NCBI GenBank assembly: GCA_963853835.1 | Contig: OY970834.1 | Coordinates: 26,356,365 to 26,420,364 of the forward strand | DNA: 64,000 nucleotides | From: Calendula officinalis | Taxonomy: Eukaryota > Streptophyta > Magnoliopsida > Asterales > Asteraceae | Reading direction: 5' to 3' | Shown here: positions 1 through 11,706 of the stretch, piece after piece | Position numbering within the stretch: the first letter of the stretch is position 1 | Layout of the letters: each line of letters starts with the position of its first letter | The notes under the pieces: generated by a model | Told to the model about the DNA's origin: nothing | What the model saw: the letters and a program-made list of their open reading frames with translations, nothing else | Databases searched by the model: none | Program-made: the position numbers and the translations under genes

Positions 1-513
1 GTTAATAACTATTTTCCCATTTACATGCATGTACTGTTAGATATCACTCCATGAAGTTTTTTATGAAAAACTCCAGTTATTTAGGATTGATTATCCTAAT
101 ATTTTTTAATTAAATCATTTGTACTTATGTGTTTCCATTCGTAATTTTATACCGTAGTGGATAGTACAAGTCAAAACACTTTCACGAAGTTCCCTCCATA
201 AGTCAATATCAATCTTACAAAAAAAAAAAAAAAAACTCCATGTGTGCAACTTTCTAATCACCGATTTTATTTTATTGTCAAATATTTAGATGTGGACCCG
301 CTTCTAATCCTAACACACGGTGATATGTTACAGCCCATGGAAAGGTTAAATACTTAAATGCTCGAATTAAAATTTCAAAATTATATTTCATTTGTGAACA
401 TGTTTTGAAATCAATTTTAGATTTTTATAAATATATTTCCAGTTATTTGTACATTTGTCAGTTTTCTATTATTCTATACTTACATTAGTAAATACTACTG
501 TATATGAAAACTC

Positions 514-808
514 CAGGATCATCTCAAGTTGATTTGGAGCCCGGGGCAAAATATAAAATGGGGCCCTTAACATGCTCCGAACCATAATACATAAAATAAC
601 AACTAAATAAATCTTTAAATAAACTTGAATTTTCGAAATATAAAAGAGGGCATTCCCTCAACTTTTATTAGGGCTAAGTTTGGGCTTTTCTAGCAAAGTA
701 TGATTTTTTTTGGGCTAAATATATAGAGAACTACTAAAATAGGGGGCCCTTTAGCGTTTGGGGCCCTGGGCGGTCGCCCAGCTTGCCCAGCCCATTAAGC
801 CGGCCCTG
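514..808. mobile_element. Small non-autonomous hAT-like element
   Basis: The element is flanked by a perfect 8-bp target duplication, GAAAACTC, at 506-513 and 809-816, which is the hAT signature. The right end reads CAGGGCCGGC on the minus strand; the left end begins CAGGATCATC, so the terminal repeats are only partly preserved. The body has several GGGGCCC blocks and no coding capacity. It belongs to the same family as the 682-bp element at 45846-46527, which shares the CAGG(G/C)CCGGC end and the GGGCCC blocks. Confidence 0.75.
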
Positions 809-858
809 GAAAACTCTAAACTACATCTAAATTTCACCAACTAATATAAAAACATATA

Positions 859-990
859 TGTAACACCTTAATTTTTAAAACATCAATTAAAACATATTTT
901 TAAATAAAAATATTCCAAAGTCCAATATCCTAAAATACGGTTTAACAAAAACCATTAAAAGTTTATCAGAGTATTAAAACCGGTGTTACA
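859..990. mobile_element. Short TG...CA element, possible solo LTR
   Basis: A 132-bp unit begins TGTAACACC and ends GGTGTTACA, with ATATA directly on both sides (854-858 and 991-995) as a candidate 5-bp target duplication. The ends resemble those of the gypsy LTR at 30744-33976. It could be a very short solo LTR or a TRIM remnant. The A+T-rich target duplication could arise by chance. The following sequence, to about 1450, looks like further decayed LTR-type DNA but I cannot bound it. Confidence 0.4.
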
Positions 991-1687
991 ATATAATAAC
1001 ATAATCATAGGATAAACGGGATCTGTCCTACGAACTCCTGAGCTAACCAACACTAGGCCACTTCTATCGCGACCTTCTAAACCTTCGATCTCGAACCTGA
1101 GTACATAGCCAAAAACAAAGTAGTACGTGAGACAAAATAGTCTCGTGAGATACATGGGTTTTCGACCCATTCTCAAATATAATAAAAGTCATAATAGTCA
1201 TTTCTTTTCTTTATTCACTTATTAATTATCAATTTATATTCTTAACGCTTATTCGTATTTACTAGTAAACTAACCGTAAGCCTACCCATCACGTAGTCAC
1301 ATACATGTAAGCTATCCATAAGCTTACTAAATCTGTATCACATACGCTACGGACCACTCCGAAGCAAACTCCCCCGATGTGGGTTAACTAGGTAAACTCC
1401 CCCATTTCCGAGTTAACTGGGTAAACTCCCCCGTTTTTGAGTTGATATGAAATCAACACGATAATAAACATGTTTTTGTTAGATAAAATCATCTTGTGTC
1501 AGGTTTGGGTTGACTCAACTGACACATTTATTTAACAGGTTAGGTTCATGTCGATGATAATAACATGAGTCTACTCATCAACCCATTTAATTATGAAAAT
1601 ATATTTAATTATATATATACACTTTACTTAATTTATACCTTACTAGTTTAAATGTAACTAATAATCAGATAAAAACTAAAAGAGTTA

Positions 1688-1884
1688 CTCATTTCGTCCC
1701 AAAATTATTGTCAACTGACAAAAATCACACAGTTTAAAAAAAAGTACATTTATTACACTTTCTAGCTAATAAAATTTCATCTTTACCACTTAAATATTTT
1801 TTGATTGGTGGAATTTTCAAGTTGACAATAACTTTGGGGCAAACTAAAAAAGAAAGGTGGACAATAAAATTAGGACGGATGGAG
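1688..1884. mobile_element. Degenerate Stowaway-like MITE
   Basis: Inverted ends CTCATTTCGTCCC and, on the other side, GGACGGATGGAG are flanked by TA at both sides. They match the CTCCCTCCGTCCC consensus seen in other MITEs of this window with a few changes. There is no coding sequence. Confidence 0.6.
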
Positions 1885-2192
1885 TATTTGTTAATTTCTA
1901 TGTTTGTGTATTTTGTTATCAATTTGTAGAAAACAATAATATGTTTGACCCATTTGACCGTTTTACTTGTTTGACCTATTAATATGTTTTACCCCGTTTA
2001 ATTAAATGAGTTATATGAGTCAGATTCGGGTTGAAGTTAAACATGTAATGTTGAAATATTTAACCTGTTTATATAAATGATAGATTTCATGTTGAACATT
2101 TTTGATTGGTGATCCCGAACCTGTACTCGTAAATCTGAACTCGACCTGAAGAATTACTTCAACTATATATAAAATATTGTAATTGTAAAATA

Positions 2193-2455
2193 CTCCCTCC
2201 GTCCCACAAAAAACTTCCCATTTGACTTTTGCACAAGTTTTTAGGTAATAGTTAGTGGTGGGATCATTGATAATACTTTTGATTAAAATATAAGGTAGGA
2301 TTGGAGAGAGAAAGATAGTTAGTGGATATTAGTGGTGGGGTATTTAGTAATAATAATTTTTTATTGTGTGAAGTCCATCAAATATGGGAAATGGGAAGTT
2401 TTTTGTGGGACAAAAATATAGAGTGAAATAGGAAGTTTTTGTGGGACGGAGGGAG
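2193..2455. mobile_element. Stowaway MITE
   Basis: Near-perfect terminal inverted repeats CTCCCTCCGTCCCACAAAAA... are flanked by the TA target duplication expected for Tc1/mariner-type Stowaway elements. It sits just upstream of the first GATA gene, about 510 bp before its ATG, outside the duplicated unit. It is non-coding and could fold into a hairpin. Confidence 0.85.
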
Positions 2456-2967
2456 TACAAGATATTATTTTTAGTGTGGAAATAAGAAGCGTCGGATCAA
2501 GTATTTTGATAAATGAACGGTAAAGATCATCCCAACTGAAAACAGAAAAAATAACATAAACCCTAGTTTCAAATGTGTCTAGCCGCACCCACAAGCAATT
2601 CCAACTCCCAACATTCAGACAGGGGTAATCTCGACATTTTATATTACCGCCTTCTAGGGTTTTTCCAACCTTAAAATCTTTTCATTTTTTATTTTGCCGC
2701 TACGAATTCTTCGGCTTCTTCATAACACTCAGAAACACACTCCCTCTAAAAAATCTGATATTTTTTCTCGAATGATTCACTGATACAGTGATCTTTCCTG
2801 CTTTAATCAGCAATTAAATCATCTGGATTATCAAATCCTTACAAAAATTTGCTTTGATCTCAGTCTTTTTTCTTTCAGTTTGTTTTTCGCTGGTGATCAC
2901 TTGATTTGGGGGTGATCGTGATAAGAATCAAGTATTTGAATCGATCGATTGATTTCAGTTGAGGTCA

Positions 2968-3645
2968 ATGGGTGATCTAAGTGATAAGGTGAGTGATCAC
3001 TGATCGAAATCGATTTTGATTGTTGAATGATTTGGAGTTTGATTTTAATTATTTGAATTTGATCGATTGGTTTTAATGTTTGTTGTAGGGTTCAGAGTGT
3101 GATGATATGATGAGCTGCAAAAGCAGCCCAGATAGAGATGGATCATGTTCATCGGGCGGTGGGAGTTTGATCAAAACTTGTGCTGATTGTGGGACCACTA
3201 AAACACCTCTCTGGAGAGGCGGCCCTGCTGGCCCTAAGGTAATTTTCATCCTTATCATTTTTCTAATTAATTAAAAATTAATCTTGTAATTAAAATCATG
3301 GTTTAATTGCATCCTTTGATCTACTATATACAGTCTTTATGCAATGCTTGTGGGATCAGAAGCAGAAAGAAGAGAAGGGCACTTTTGGGAATAGCAAAAG
3401 ATGATAAGAAACCAAAGAAACCCACCACTTCAACATCTGGAGAAAGTCAAACTAGTGGTTTGACCAGCACAAAGGGTAGTAATTTTGGTGATTTTTGTTT
3501 AAAGAAGAGATTAATGGCACTTGGATCAGAAGTTGTGTTGCAGAGACCAAGATCAAAGCTTACAAAGCAAAGGAGAAAGCTTGGTGAGGAAGAACAAGCT
3601 GCTATTTTATTAATGGCCTTATCATGTGGTTCTGTTTTTGCTTGA
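2968..3645 (+). CDS. B-class GATA transcription factor, LLM type, copy 1
   Basis: This is a nuclear DNA-binding factor of the small B-GATA group (GATA15/16/17 type in Arabidopsis). Three exons, 2968-2988, 3089-3238 and 3334-3645, all phase 0 with GT-AG introns, give 160 aa. The start MGDLSDK is chosen because it reaches a clean donor (AAG/GTGAGT) and is conserved in copy 2. The zinc finger is split by intron 2: CADCGTTKTPLWRGGPAGPK in exon 2 and SLCNACGIRSRKKRR in exon 3, that is C-X2-C-X18-C-X2-C as the family requires. The C terminus EEEQAAILLMALSCGSVFA carries the Leu-Leu-Met motif of LLM B-GATAs, which in known members act in greening, cytokinin and gibberellin responses. That role is inferred by family. 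Confidence 0.93.
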
Positions 3646-4303
3646 TCAACAAATTAAAATTAAAATTGTTTTTGTAGTTCTAGGCTTTTAAATCAAGAGT
3701 GATTCGATTGAACACTTACAATTTTGTTTCTTGAATTTTGATGACTCTGTTTTTTGTGGGTAGAAGAATGTGATTAATTTAAAATCAATGGGAGTATTTA
3801 TTATCCAGGTTTATTAATGGTTCAGTTTTAAAGATTGTATGCTTGCATTAATTTAGTCTTTTTGGCATCAATGTGTAAATTGTATGTTTGTGTAGTTTAA
3901 AATTTTAATAATTTTTGTTTTACAATCGGAATTGAAATAGTGATTATGTGATGGTGGCTTGTGCCTGTTTGGTGACGTATTCTTGATGGCAACTGTTCAA
4001 GCGACCGTACAACTAAATGGTCCAAATAAAAACAAGATCAAGATATAAAGGTGCAAAAACAATGAACAATCTTGTCGAAGCTGTGTATATATAGACAGTT
4101 ATACATATATCCGACAGTAAATAGACTGTTCATTGAAAGACTTTAATAAAAGTGTGTGATGGAAAAAAAAGTGTATGATAGGCATGATTATATAGATGTA
4201 GTATTTTTTTTTTTATTTTAAAAATAGTGTTAAACTGACATGTATTACGTAAAACATGAAACTATATCTGAATCATGTAGAACTACAATTCTAGAAATCA
4301 ATA

Positions 4304-4566
4304 CTCCCTCCGTCCCTAAATAAAGTTCCCATTTGTCTTGGGCACGAGATTTAAGGAGAAAGTTAGTGGTGGGGTCATGGTAATAAATTTGATTAAAATA
4401 TAAAGTTGGTTTGGAGAGAGAAACATAGTTAGTGGATTGTTAGTAGTGGGGTCCTTAATAATTATATTATTTTATTAAGTGGACCCCATCAACTTGTGAA
4501 ATGGGAACTTTATTTAGGGATAAAAATATAAGGAGAAATGAGAACTTTATTTAGGGACGGAGGGAG
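4304..4566. mobile_element. Stowaway MITE
   Basis: Inverted ends CTCCCTCCGTCCCTAAATAA are flanked by TA on both sides. It is absent from the corresponding place in GATA copy 2, so it inserted after the duplication. It is the same subfamily as 28238-28501. Confidence 0.85.
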
Positions 4567-4577
4567 TAAGATATATA

Positions 4578-4887
4578 CTTCCTCTGTTTCAAAATAAGTG
4601 ACACAATTTCTATTTTGAGGTGTTTCAAAATAAGTAACATACTTTAAAACTTTCCTTATTTGGTAAAATTAATGAGACTCATACTTACTAACTATTACTT
4701 TAATAAAGTAAAATTACTCAGTTACACTTACTTTTATTTTTAAAAATTATTAAACTTACTATAATCATAATATTTGAGACATATCACTCATTAACCATCC
4801 AATTTAATCTAATTTAACATTTATTACAAATTTTATCTCAAAAAACGTATAACCCAATTTATATCACTTATTTTGAAACGTATGAAG
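4578..4887. mobile_element. Stowaway-like MITE, second subfamily
   Basis: Ends CTTCCTCTGTTTCAAAATAA and its inverted counterpart near 4870-4887 are flanked by TA. It lies 11 bp after the preceding MITE and is also unique to copy 1. It is the same subfamily as the outer MITE of the nest at 26643-28157. Confidence 0.75.
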
Positions 4888-5545
4888 TATATAAAACATG
4901 TAAATTATGTAATGTATATAACCAATATAGCACTAAAAAGTATGGGAGACATCGATATTAGCCAAGTGCCACTAAAACTTTGGGTGACCACGACCAGAAA
5001 AGTAAGATAGTCGATGACTTAGCTGTATGCCACGACGACCTTATACCAACCACCGAGTACCACCACCGACGACCTCATACTTAACGCCGTTTACACCAAA
5101 CGCGAAACAAAAAAAGCAACTATTACTACAAATTAACACTCGAATTTTGGTGGAAATGGACATAAAATAATTTTTTATTGGGTGCAAGAGTCCTAGAGGA
5201 CGCCTCATAGTTGGAATTTGCTTGATTACTTCAAACAAAGAACAATTAATGTTTACTTGTTAAAATGTTCACATATTTTTGTCCTTGTAAGGTCCCCATG
5301 AAATGTGGGTTCTTTGAAACTCAATGGAGAGTGTACGGTTGTCTGAGGAAGATGATGACACTCGTCAACTTTGGGTGTTATAGAGGACATTCCTTTGTTG
5401 TCGTTTTAATTTGCTTCGCCAATTTTGTGGTTAGCGATCACATATTTATTTATGTTATGAATAAGGAGTTCTCTTGCGACTTTTCATTTGAAAGTTAATA
5501 CTATGCAAAAATTATTTGCTCATTAACATGTTCATATGATATTTT

Positions 5546-6227
5546 TGATGTGATAGATCTATCCTAGAGGTTCTTGGAGCTTTTCCTTCATTTTGTTTTA
5601 ACTAAATGTTTGACTAATTGATGATCGTTTTGCATTCAAATGTATTGAAGCTATCATCGTTATCATATTTTATTTTACAAGGCTACTCCCTTTATAATGG
5701 TTTCGTCAGAATTTCCGAGTTTTATTCGTGATGTACGCGACTAAATTATATTTGTTTTCATTTTTAAAAATTCCATTTATCATCTACTAAATGTTTACTT
5801 AAAGAGCTATCAAACTTCTGACTTCTAGAAAGTTGAGTATTACTAGTCATTAATGTTGTGTTTCAAAAAAAAAAAAAAATTAGTTAAAATAAAAGAAAAA
5901 AAGAGAATTTATGGGATAAAAGAAGAGATTTTTAGAAGGAAACTTTTCATTTTTCGCATTTCCGAGTTAGAAAAACAAAAGAAAAAAATTAATAATATTT
6001 CTACTTTAATCCTTAGTACGTAGTATGTAAATTAATTAGTCTAAATTAATGCTAATTTGATAATTGAGTTTTTGGATAACTAGTGCATTACTCTAAATCT
6101 TGTACGTATTTTCATTAAAAAATTACTGAATACAAAATTTCACTTTGTATAACGTTTCTACCTTTATAAAATTAATAAAATATGGTATACGAAATTTAAT
6201 TTTGCAAATACTTTTATTAAATCGTGG
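5546..6227. other. Spacer between the two GATA units
   Basis: This is A+T-rich DNA with poly-A runs near 5863-5880. I see no gene, tRNA or bounded transposon in it. It has no counterpart in either duplicated unit. Confidence 0.5.
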
Positions 6228-6349
6228 GATCAAGTATTTTGATATATGAATGGCCACGATCATCCAGCCCAAAACAAACAAAAAAGGAAAAACAAACCCT
6301 AGTTTGAGATATTTGTGCAGCCGCACACACGCAATTCCAACTCCCAAGT

Positions 6350-6545
6350 TTTAATAAAGAGAAATAGTCATATCATTTGATAATATTCATATATCTACCT
6401 ACTTGATATATATGTACTCCACTAATTCTCTCTTAATATTATCTTTTAATTTTAACGCATGTTTTTATCTAATGAGTAGAATAATGGGTATTACCAAATG
6501 ATAGGATTAAGTATTACTTCGTATTAGTCTTTAATAAAATATCAA
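6350..6545. mobile_element. Probable MITE in the promoter of GATA copy 2
   Basis: The promoter of copy 2 has about 280 bp that copy 1 lacks, between the shared CAATTCCAACTCCCA and ACATTCAGACAGGGG motifs. Inside it, degenerate inverted repeats can be read: TTTTAATAAAGAG...TATCATTTGATAATA against the reverse of TATTACCAAATGATA...TCTTTAATAAAA. This suggests a MITE, but the ends and target duplication are unclear and part of the extra block lies outside it. Confidence 0.45.
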
Positions 6546-6993
6546 GAATTGCCACAAAATCCAAAATATAATAAAACTCAATGGCGCCTCTTTTCATTTT
6601 TGGCGGGGTATTGTATAACGTCCAAAAACATTCAGACAGGGGCAATCTCGTCATTTTAACATTACCGCCTTCTAGGGTTTTCCCAACCTTAAAATATTTT
6701 CATTTTTATTTTGCCGCTACATTCTTCGGCTCTATCATCACACACTGACTCCCTGCCTCTCATTTTTCTCTCTAAAAAGTCTTAACTTTTCCCAGTGATT
6801 CTTTAATCCAGTGATCAATCCTGCTTCAATCAGCTATTTAATCATCTGGGTTATCAAAATATTCGAAAAAATCGGCTTTGATCTCAATCTTTTTTTCGTT
6901 GTGTTTGTTTTTCTCTCGTGATCACTTGTTTTGTGGGCGATCGGGATAAGAATAATTGGTTTGGATTTAATCGGTTGATTTCAGTAGGGTTCA

Positions 6994-7652
6994 ATGGGTG
7001 ATCTAAGTGATAAGGTGAGCGATCAACTGATCATTCGTCTAATTCGGTTTTTGATCGTTGAATGATTTCGGATTTGATTTTAATGGGGTTATTTTTCTTG
7101 CTTTTTAGGGTTCAGAGTGCGATGATTTGATGATCTGCAAAAGCAGCCCAGAAAGAGATGGGTCATCTTCATCGGACGGTGGTAGTTTGATCAAAACTTG
7201 TGCGGATTGTGGGACCACAAAAACACCTCTATGGAGAGGCGGTCCAGCTGGCCCTAAGGTAATTTTTGTTTTTAAAATTAATTTTAAATAAATCATGATA
7301 AAAGAATCTTGGTTTAATTTAATTTTTTGTATATATGCAGTCTTTATGCAATGCTTGTGGGATCAGAAGCAGAAAGAAGAGAAGGGCACTTTTGGGTATA
7401 ACAAAAGATGATAAAAAACCAAAGAAACCCACCACTTCAACATCTGGAGAAAGTCAAACTAGTGGTTTGACCAGCACAAAGGGTAGTAATTTTGGTGATT
7501 TTTGTTTAAAGAAGAGATTAATGGCACTTGGATCAGAAGTTGTGTTGCAGAGACCAAGATCAAAGCTTACAAAGCAAAGGAGAAAGCTTGGTGAGGAAGA
7601 ACAAGCTGCTATTTTATTAATGGCTTTATCTTGTGGTTCTGTTTTTGCTTGA
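6994..7652 (+). CDS. B-class GATA transcription factor, LLM type, copy 2
   Basis: This is a tandem paralogue of the gene at 2968-3645, also 160 aa. Exons are 6994-7014, 7109-7258 and 7341-7652, with the same intron positions and phases. The start is MGDLSDK as in copy 1. The zinc finger (CADCGTTKTPLWRGGPAGPK + SLCNACGIRSRKKRR) and the LLM tail are intact. In exon 2 the linker before the finger differs at several residues (for example SSSSDGGS against SCSSGGGS). Exon 3 differs by a single residue, T for A, after LLGI. Both copies therefore look functional and probably partly redundant. Expression may differ because the promoters have diverged and copy 2 carries extra promoter sequence. Confidence 0.92.
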
Positions 7653-7923
7653 TTAAGAAAATTTAAAACAAAAATAAATTTGTTTTTGTAGTTTTAGGGT
7701 TTGTAATGAGTGATGGTTTTGAATCAAGAGTTGAAGAGAGAAGACCTAATTTTCAATAAGGAAAGCAAAATGTGGTTACTTTTTAGATTGTAATTTGATT
7801 GAAAACTTCTGATTCTGTTTTTGTTGGTAGAAGAATGTGATTAATTTAAGATCAATGGGAATTTTTAATGTTCAGTTTTTTTTTAATCTTTATTAGTAAG
7901 TTGTAGCTTTCATCATTCAGTTA

Positions 7924-8231
7924 GACTGTGCGTAATGGGTGACCAAACCCAGTTTGGTCACCCCTGCCACCTCTGCGCCACATCAGCTTTCTCTCTCCTG
8001 ATCAAACACATGACCAAATAGCGACCAAAATGCCCGTTATGGGTGACCGTTCGGAAAAATAGCCGTCGGAGGCTAAATAGGGCATGCAACGTTCGATTTC
8101 GAACGGTCGACTAGTCGACCATTGGGCTTGGTCGACGCGTCGGGGTCGAGCGGGCGTAACGGGCGGGACGCGTCGGGCATGGCCGAGGTGGAGGTCACGA
8201 CCGGTTGTCCGGTCGTGCGTTACGCATGGTC
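7924..8231. mobile_element. GC-rich PIF/Harbinger-like MITE
   Basis: Terminal repeats GACTGTGCGTAATGG and (inverted) GACCATGCGTAACGC are flanked by TTA on both sides (7921-7923, 8232-8234), the 3-bp duplication of Harbinger elements. The body is strikingly GC- and CpG-rich compared with its surroundings (for example the stretch 8085-8215). It is present only in GATA copy 2, 3-prime of the gene. Confidence 0.7.
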
Positions 8232-9055
8232 TTATAGTTGTAGATTATATATAGATTTCGTTTTAGTATAAAGAATTAAAGATGATAAATGTAGTGATTA
8301 TGTGATGTGGTCAGTGGTGACATACCCTTGATGGCAATTGTTCTATTGGAAATATGATACTTATGGTAGTAGTATATTCTTTGTAAATTTAGTACTACCT
8401 ATAGAATCAATTTTTAAGTTGCTAATACCGCTTTAAATTTGTAACTTTATGATCTTGTTTGAGTTAATTCGGCTAAGATTCTAGAAACATAACAATGACT
8501 AGATAAATGTTTTGAAATTGCATGATAATAATTAGTTAGCATACATTATGAATAAAATTTAGCAACCCAAGTAGTATGTTATAACGGGAATAACTTAAAA
8601 AAAATTATAAGAAACACTTTGAATTTCTAATTTTGGTGGCAATGAAACATAAAATAGACACTAAAATACTAAATGATTCAAAATATTTAATTATTTATGT
8701 TCCCCATTCATTTTTGGGTGAAAATGTCCTAAAGGATGCCTCATAATTGGAATTTGCTAAATTACTTAAAACATAGATCAATAAATTTTAACTTGTCAAA
8801 ATGTTTCCATCATTTTGTGCTTATTTGGTCCCATTTCTTTAAAACTTAATGGAAAAAGTACGTCTGTCGGAAGACGAAAATGACACTCCCCAATTTGGTG
8901 TTGTAGAGAACATACCTTTTAGCTCATTTCTATATTCGATCACCCATTATTTTCAGTAGCATCACATCTATACTTATTTCTTGAATAAGAAATCTACTTT
9001 TGACTTCATATTAAACACTATGCATAAATGATTAGCCCAATAACATGTTCATAGG

Positions 9056-9403
9056 GTGTTTTTCATATGGTCGGTGGTTATAACTCGGTTGAAATTGACC
9101 GGTTTAACATAAAAATTCAGTTGAATTGAAAAAAAATATTCAGTTTTTTAATTAAGTTTTGGAATCTAAAATTATTAACTTTAGTTAAAAATATGTTTTG
9201 GCTTTTTTTTTTTTGAATTTCTATGGTATTTGTTTGTATTTTTTTTTAGTTTTTTTGGTATTTGTACATCAGTTGCATAGTTACTGTATCATAAATACTA
9301 AATATTGTCATCCGTTTCAACCGACCGGCTCGTTCAATCCGACCGGTTCGACTTTATTCTAGACACGGGCCGGTTCAATGCAAAAATAATTTTTAAAACA
9401 TTG
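9056..9403. mobile_element. hAT-like repeat with CCGGTT motifs
   Basis: This block has the same order of motifs as the base element of the nest at 26428-28659: TTATAACTCGG near the left, then an A+T-rich centre, then TATTGTCATCCG...CAACC...TTTTTAAAACATTG at the right. Its left end is unclear and I see no firm target duplication. Confidence 0.45.
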
Positions 9404-10079
9404 GTGACACTTAATAGGGAATGGATCATATATCATACACCCTTGATTATATATTGGAAAATGATAATGACAGCTCTAATGACTATCAATAAGGAGATAA
9501 AACTAATGTAAAGACAACCCTTAAATTTTATGATCACTACTTCGTCAATGAATGTACAAACTATTTATACATGTTAAAGATAAGACTGTCATTAACAAAA
9601 CCCTTATACGGCTATATAATTTCAGTTATTGATTAATCAAAACATTGACGAAAATTTCAATCGTTTAGCATGTTTAGTGCTTTTAGATACATAACTGGGC
9701 GAACTTACAAAATTGTTTCAACAGTTAGGTGTCTTTTATGAAAATAATTGAATAATTTGTTGACCTCCATATACAGTATCCATAAAATTTATACTTATAT
9801 TTATTATACTATGTATAAGAATATTTTTAGAATCTAATAATTAATCAAATTTGTTCATAAATTTATAGGTCAAGTTGATGTCGTAATTTATTTAAAACAT
9901 AGAAATATTCTCGAAAATGACCAATGAATTTTCAGTTGAATAACGGTTTGGATTATAATGCTTTAAGGAAGTCCAAATCCAACATGGCCTCATACATCAA
10001 ATTTCATAACAGAAACAAAGGCCCACAAGTTTGAATTACGAAGTATAAGGTTTCGGCCCCAGTAAGGAATAAATAACGG
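9404..10079. other. Intergenic A+T-rich DNA
   Basis: I see no gene or bounded repeat in this stretch. Confidence 0.4.
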
Positions 10080-10089
10080 TTTTGTTTTG

Positions 10090-10270
10090 GGAGCTGATTC
10101 GTAAAAAGTAATTTTTATCTATACAGAATAAATTTATCATAAATGACAATCATGCCCTTCATTTACTTTTAACACATTTTACATTTCACCCCTCCCATTA
10201 AGGGCATAATTGTCATTTAGGATGAATTTGCTCTGTATAGATAAAATTTACTCTGTACCAATCAACTTCC
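10090..10270. mobile_element. Mutator-like MITE with long inverted repeats
   Basis: The 181-bp element is flanked by a perfect 10-bp duplication TTTTGTTTTG (10080-10089, 10271-10280), in the range for Mutator-like elements. Terminal repeats of roughly 70 bp, GGAGCTGATTCGTA... and GGAAGTTGATTGGTA..., cover most of the element, including a shared TTTATCTATACAGA core. It is non-coding. Confidence 0.8.
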
Positions 10271-10611
10271 TTTTGTTTTGCATAAATGTCCAATATTTAA
10301 ACTAATAATTCATTTAAGACAATGCTTAATTGCTTATCATTTCTAAGTAAGATCCTAAAAACCTTGAATATCAAACTCATCAAATGCGATTCGTGTATCT
10401 AACGACACACGTGCAAAAGGTTATAAGGAAACGGTCCTTTCAAGCCTAAAAGGAATACCAACATAAAAATATGGGTGATTTCTTAATATAGACCCAATAA
10501 AATCAAAATTCTCCTAGAAAAATCTTGTATTTTCAATTCTTCTCAAAATAGACCGTGCGATTAAGACCCTCGTGCTACTCCACTAGAACGACGCCACGTG
10601 TTCGAGTTAGT

Positions 10612-10760
10612 ACTGCTCAATTTTGTTACCACTGCTTTCAACCTTGTTACTACTGCTCTCAACCTTGTTACTACTGCCCGTTAGTACTGCTCAATCTTGT
10701 TATCACCGCTCGTTAGTACTGCTGCTGCTCCAATTAGTGCTGCTCAAAGTTAGTGATGCT
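10612..10760. repeat. Imperfect minisatellite, TACTGCTCAA...CTTGTTAC type
   Basis: Several imperfect copies of a unit of about 20 bp (variants of TTGTTACTACTGCTCTCAACC) follow each other. A short reading frame through it is a low-complexity artefact. Confidence 0.55.
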
Positions 10761-11139
10761 CTATGGAGAGTCGCCCAGTCGCACGGAAAGTTTGGGAAGA
10801 TTGAAGTCTGTCACTCTTAGATGAGAATTGAACCAGTCACACGATCTAAATTAATAATTATTTCTGAAAATATTGTATAAAAACTAATGATACATGACAC
10901 AAAACTTTAGATTATTTATAAAAAGACCTTGAATTTCAAACTCATCAAGCTGAAGTCTTTGAACTCGAACTTCCCTAAACTAACGTGGTTATCAAACAGC
11001 CGGATTTACAAGATTCGTACTAGTTTACAATTTAATGAGAAACATCAACCCAAATCTAAAAATAACATAACAAGTGAAGTGAGTGATGATGTACGGAGTA
11101 TTTAATATATATAACTAAATAACATAAATGTTTATAAGC

Positions 11140-11700
11140 CATATGAATTTGTTGTTATCAATTGTCACGTTGATTGCTACATGAATTTGTTGTTATCACG
11201 TTAATGGTGTTAAATATAACTAAATATTATCAAAAATCAAATGTGATAACAATTTATGTGACTAAAAGTAACCAATTGTCACGGTTTAATTGACTATGAA
11301 TGTGTGTCTGAAAATAACTAATTGTCACGCTAATATGTTTATATGTGGCTAAATGTTATCCCACATTGGTATTTGTAAGAAAATGGGAGAATTATTTATA
11401 TTATAAAAAGAAAGGGGCACTAACTCTCTTGAAAAAATTAAAGCTTGACGCACTTAAGTCTTTCATGGTTTAACCATGATTTTTATTAGGGTTTGACTAT
11501 TATCGGTCGGTTTTGACTGACCTAGTTTTTGACAGTTATTTTAAGTATTAAACCGGTTGTGCATTTGAGTCACAGTTCAATCGCATACACAGATCGGTCT
11601 AACCCGGTTTTGAAAGATTTGTAATTGTACGACCTTATTATGCTTTTCGCCACTATTTGAGTAATTGTATATGTTTGAAAGATACACTATAGTCACAATA
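11140..11700. other. Unclassified repeat-like DNA
   Basis: Recurrent short motifs (AATTGTCACG, GTGACTAAAAGTA, CCGGTT) suggest an old DNA transposon with subterminal repeats. They recur at 12180-12450. I cannot find termini or a target duplication and see no gene. Confidence 0.3.
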
Positions 11701-11706
11701 AATATA

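Larger units (their letters stand above)
2490..5545 (+). repeat. Tandem segmental duplication, copy 1 (GATA)
   Basis: This segment resembles 6228-9065 from about GATCAAGTATTTTGAT upstream of the gene to about AACATGTTCATA downstream. Similarity is clear in the promoter and 5-prime UTR, the exons, and a downstream block (5130-5545 against 8620-9065). Copy 1 alone carries two Stowaway elements at 4304-4566 and 4578-4887. Boundaries are read by eye and accurate only to some tens of bases. Confidence 0.75.
6228..9065 (+). repeat. Tandem segmental duplication, copy 2 (GATA)
   Basis: This is the second copy of the unit at 2490-5545. Relative to copy 1 it carries an extra block of about 280 bp in the promoter (about 6343-6626) and a GC-rich MITE at 7924-8231 downstream. 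Introns and UTRs have diverged clearly while exon 3 is almost identical. Confidence 0.75.

Noticed and set aside
3073..3258. Minus-strand frame over GATA exon 2, and its twin at 7105-7296
   Set aside because: Antisense of the conserved zinc-finger exon; both strands stay open because the sense strand is constrained.
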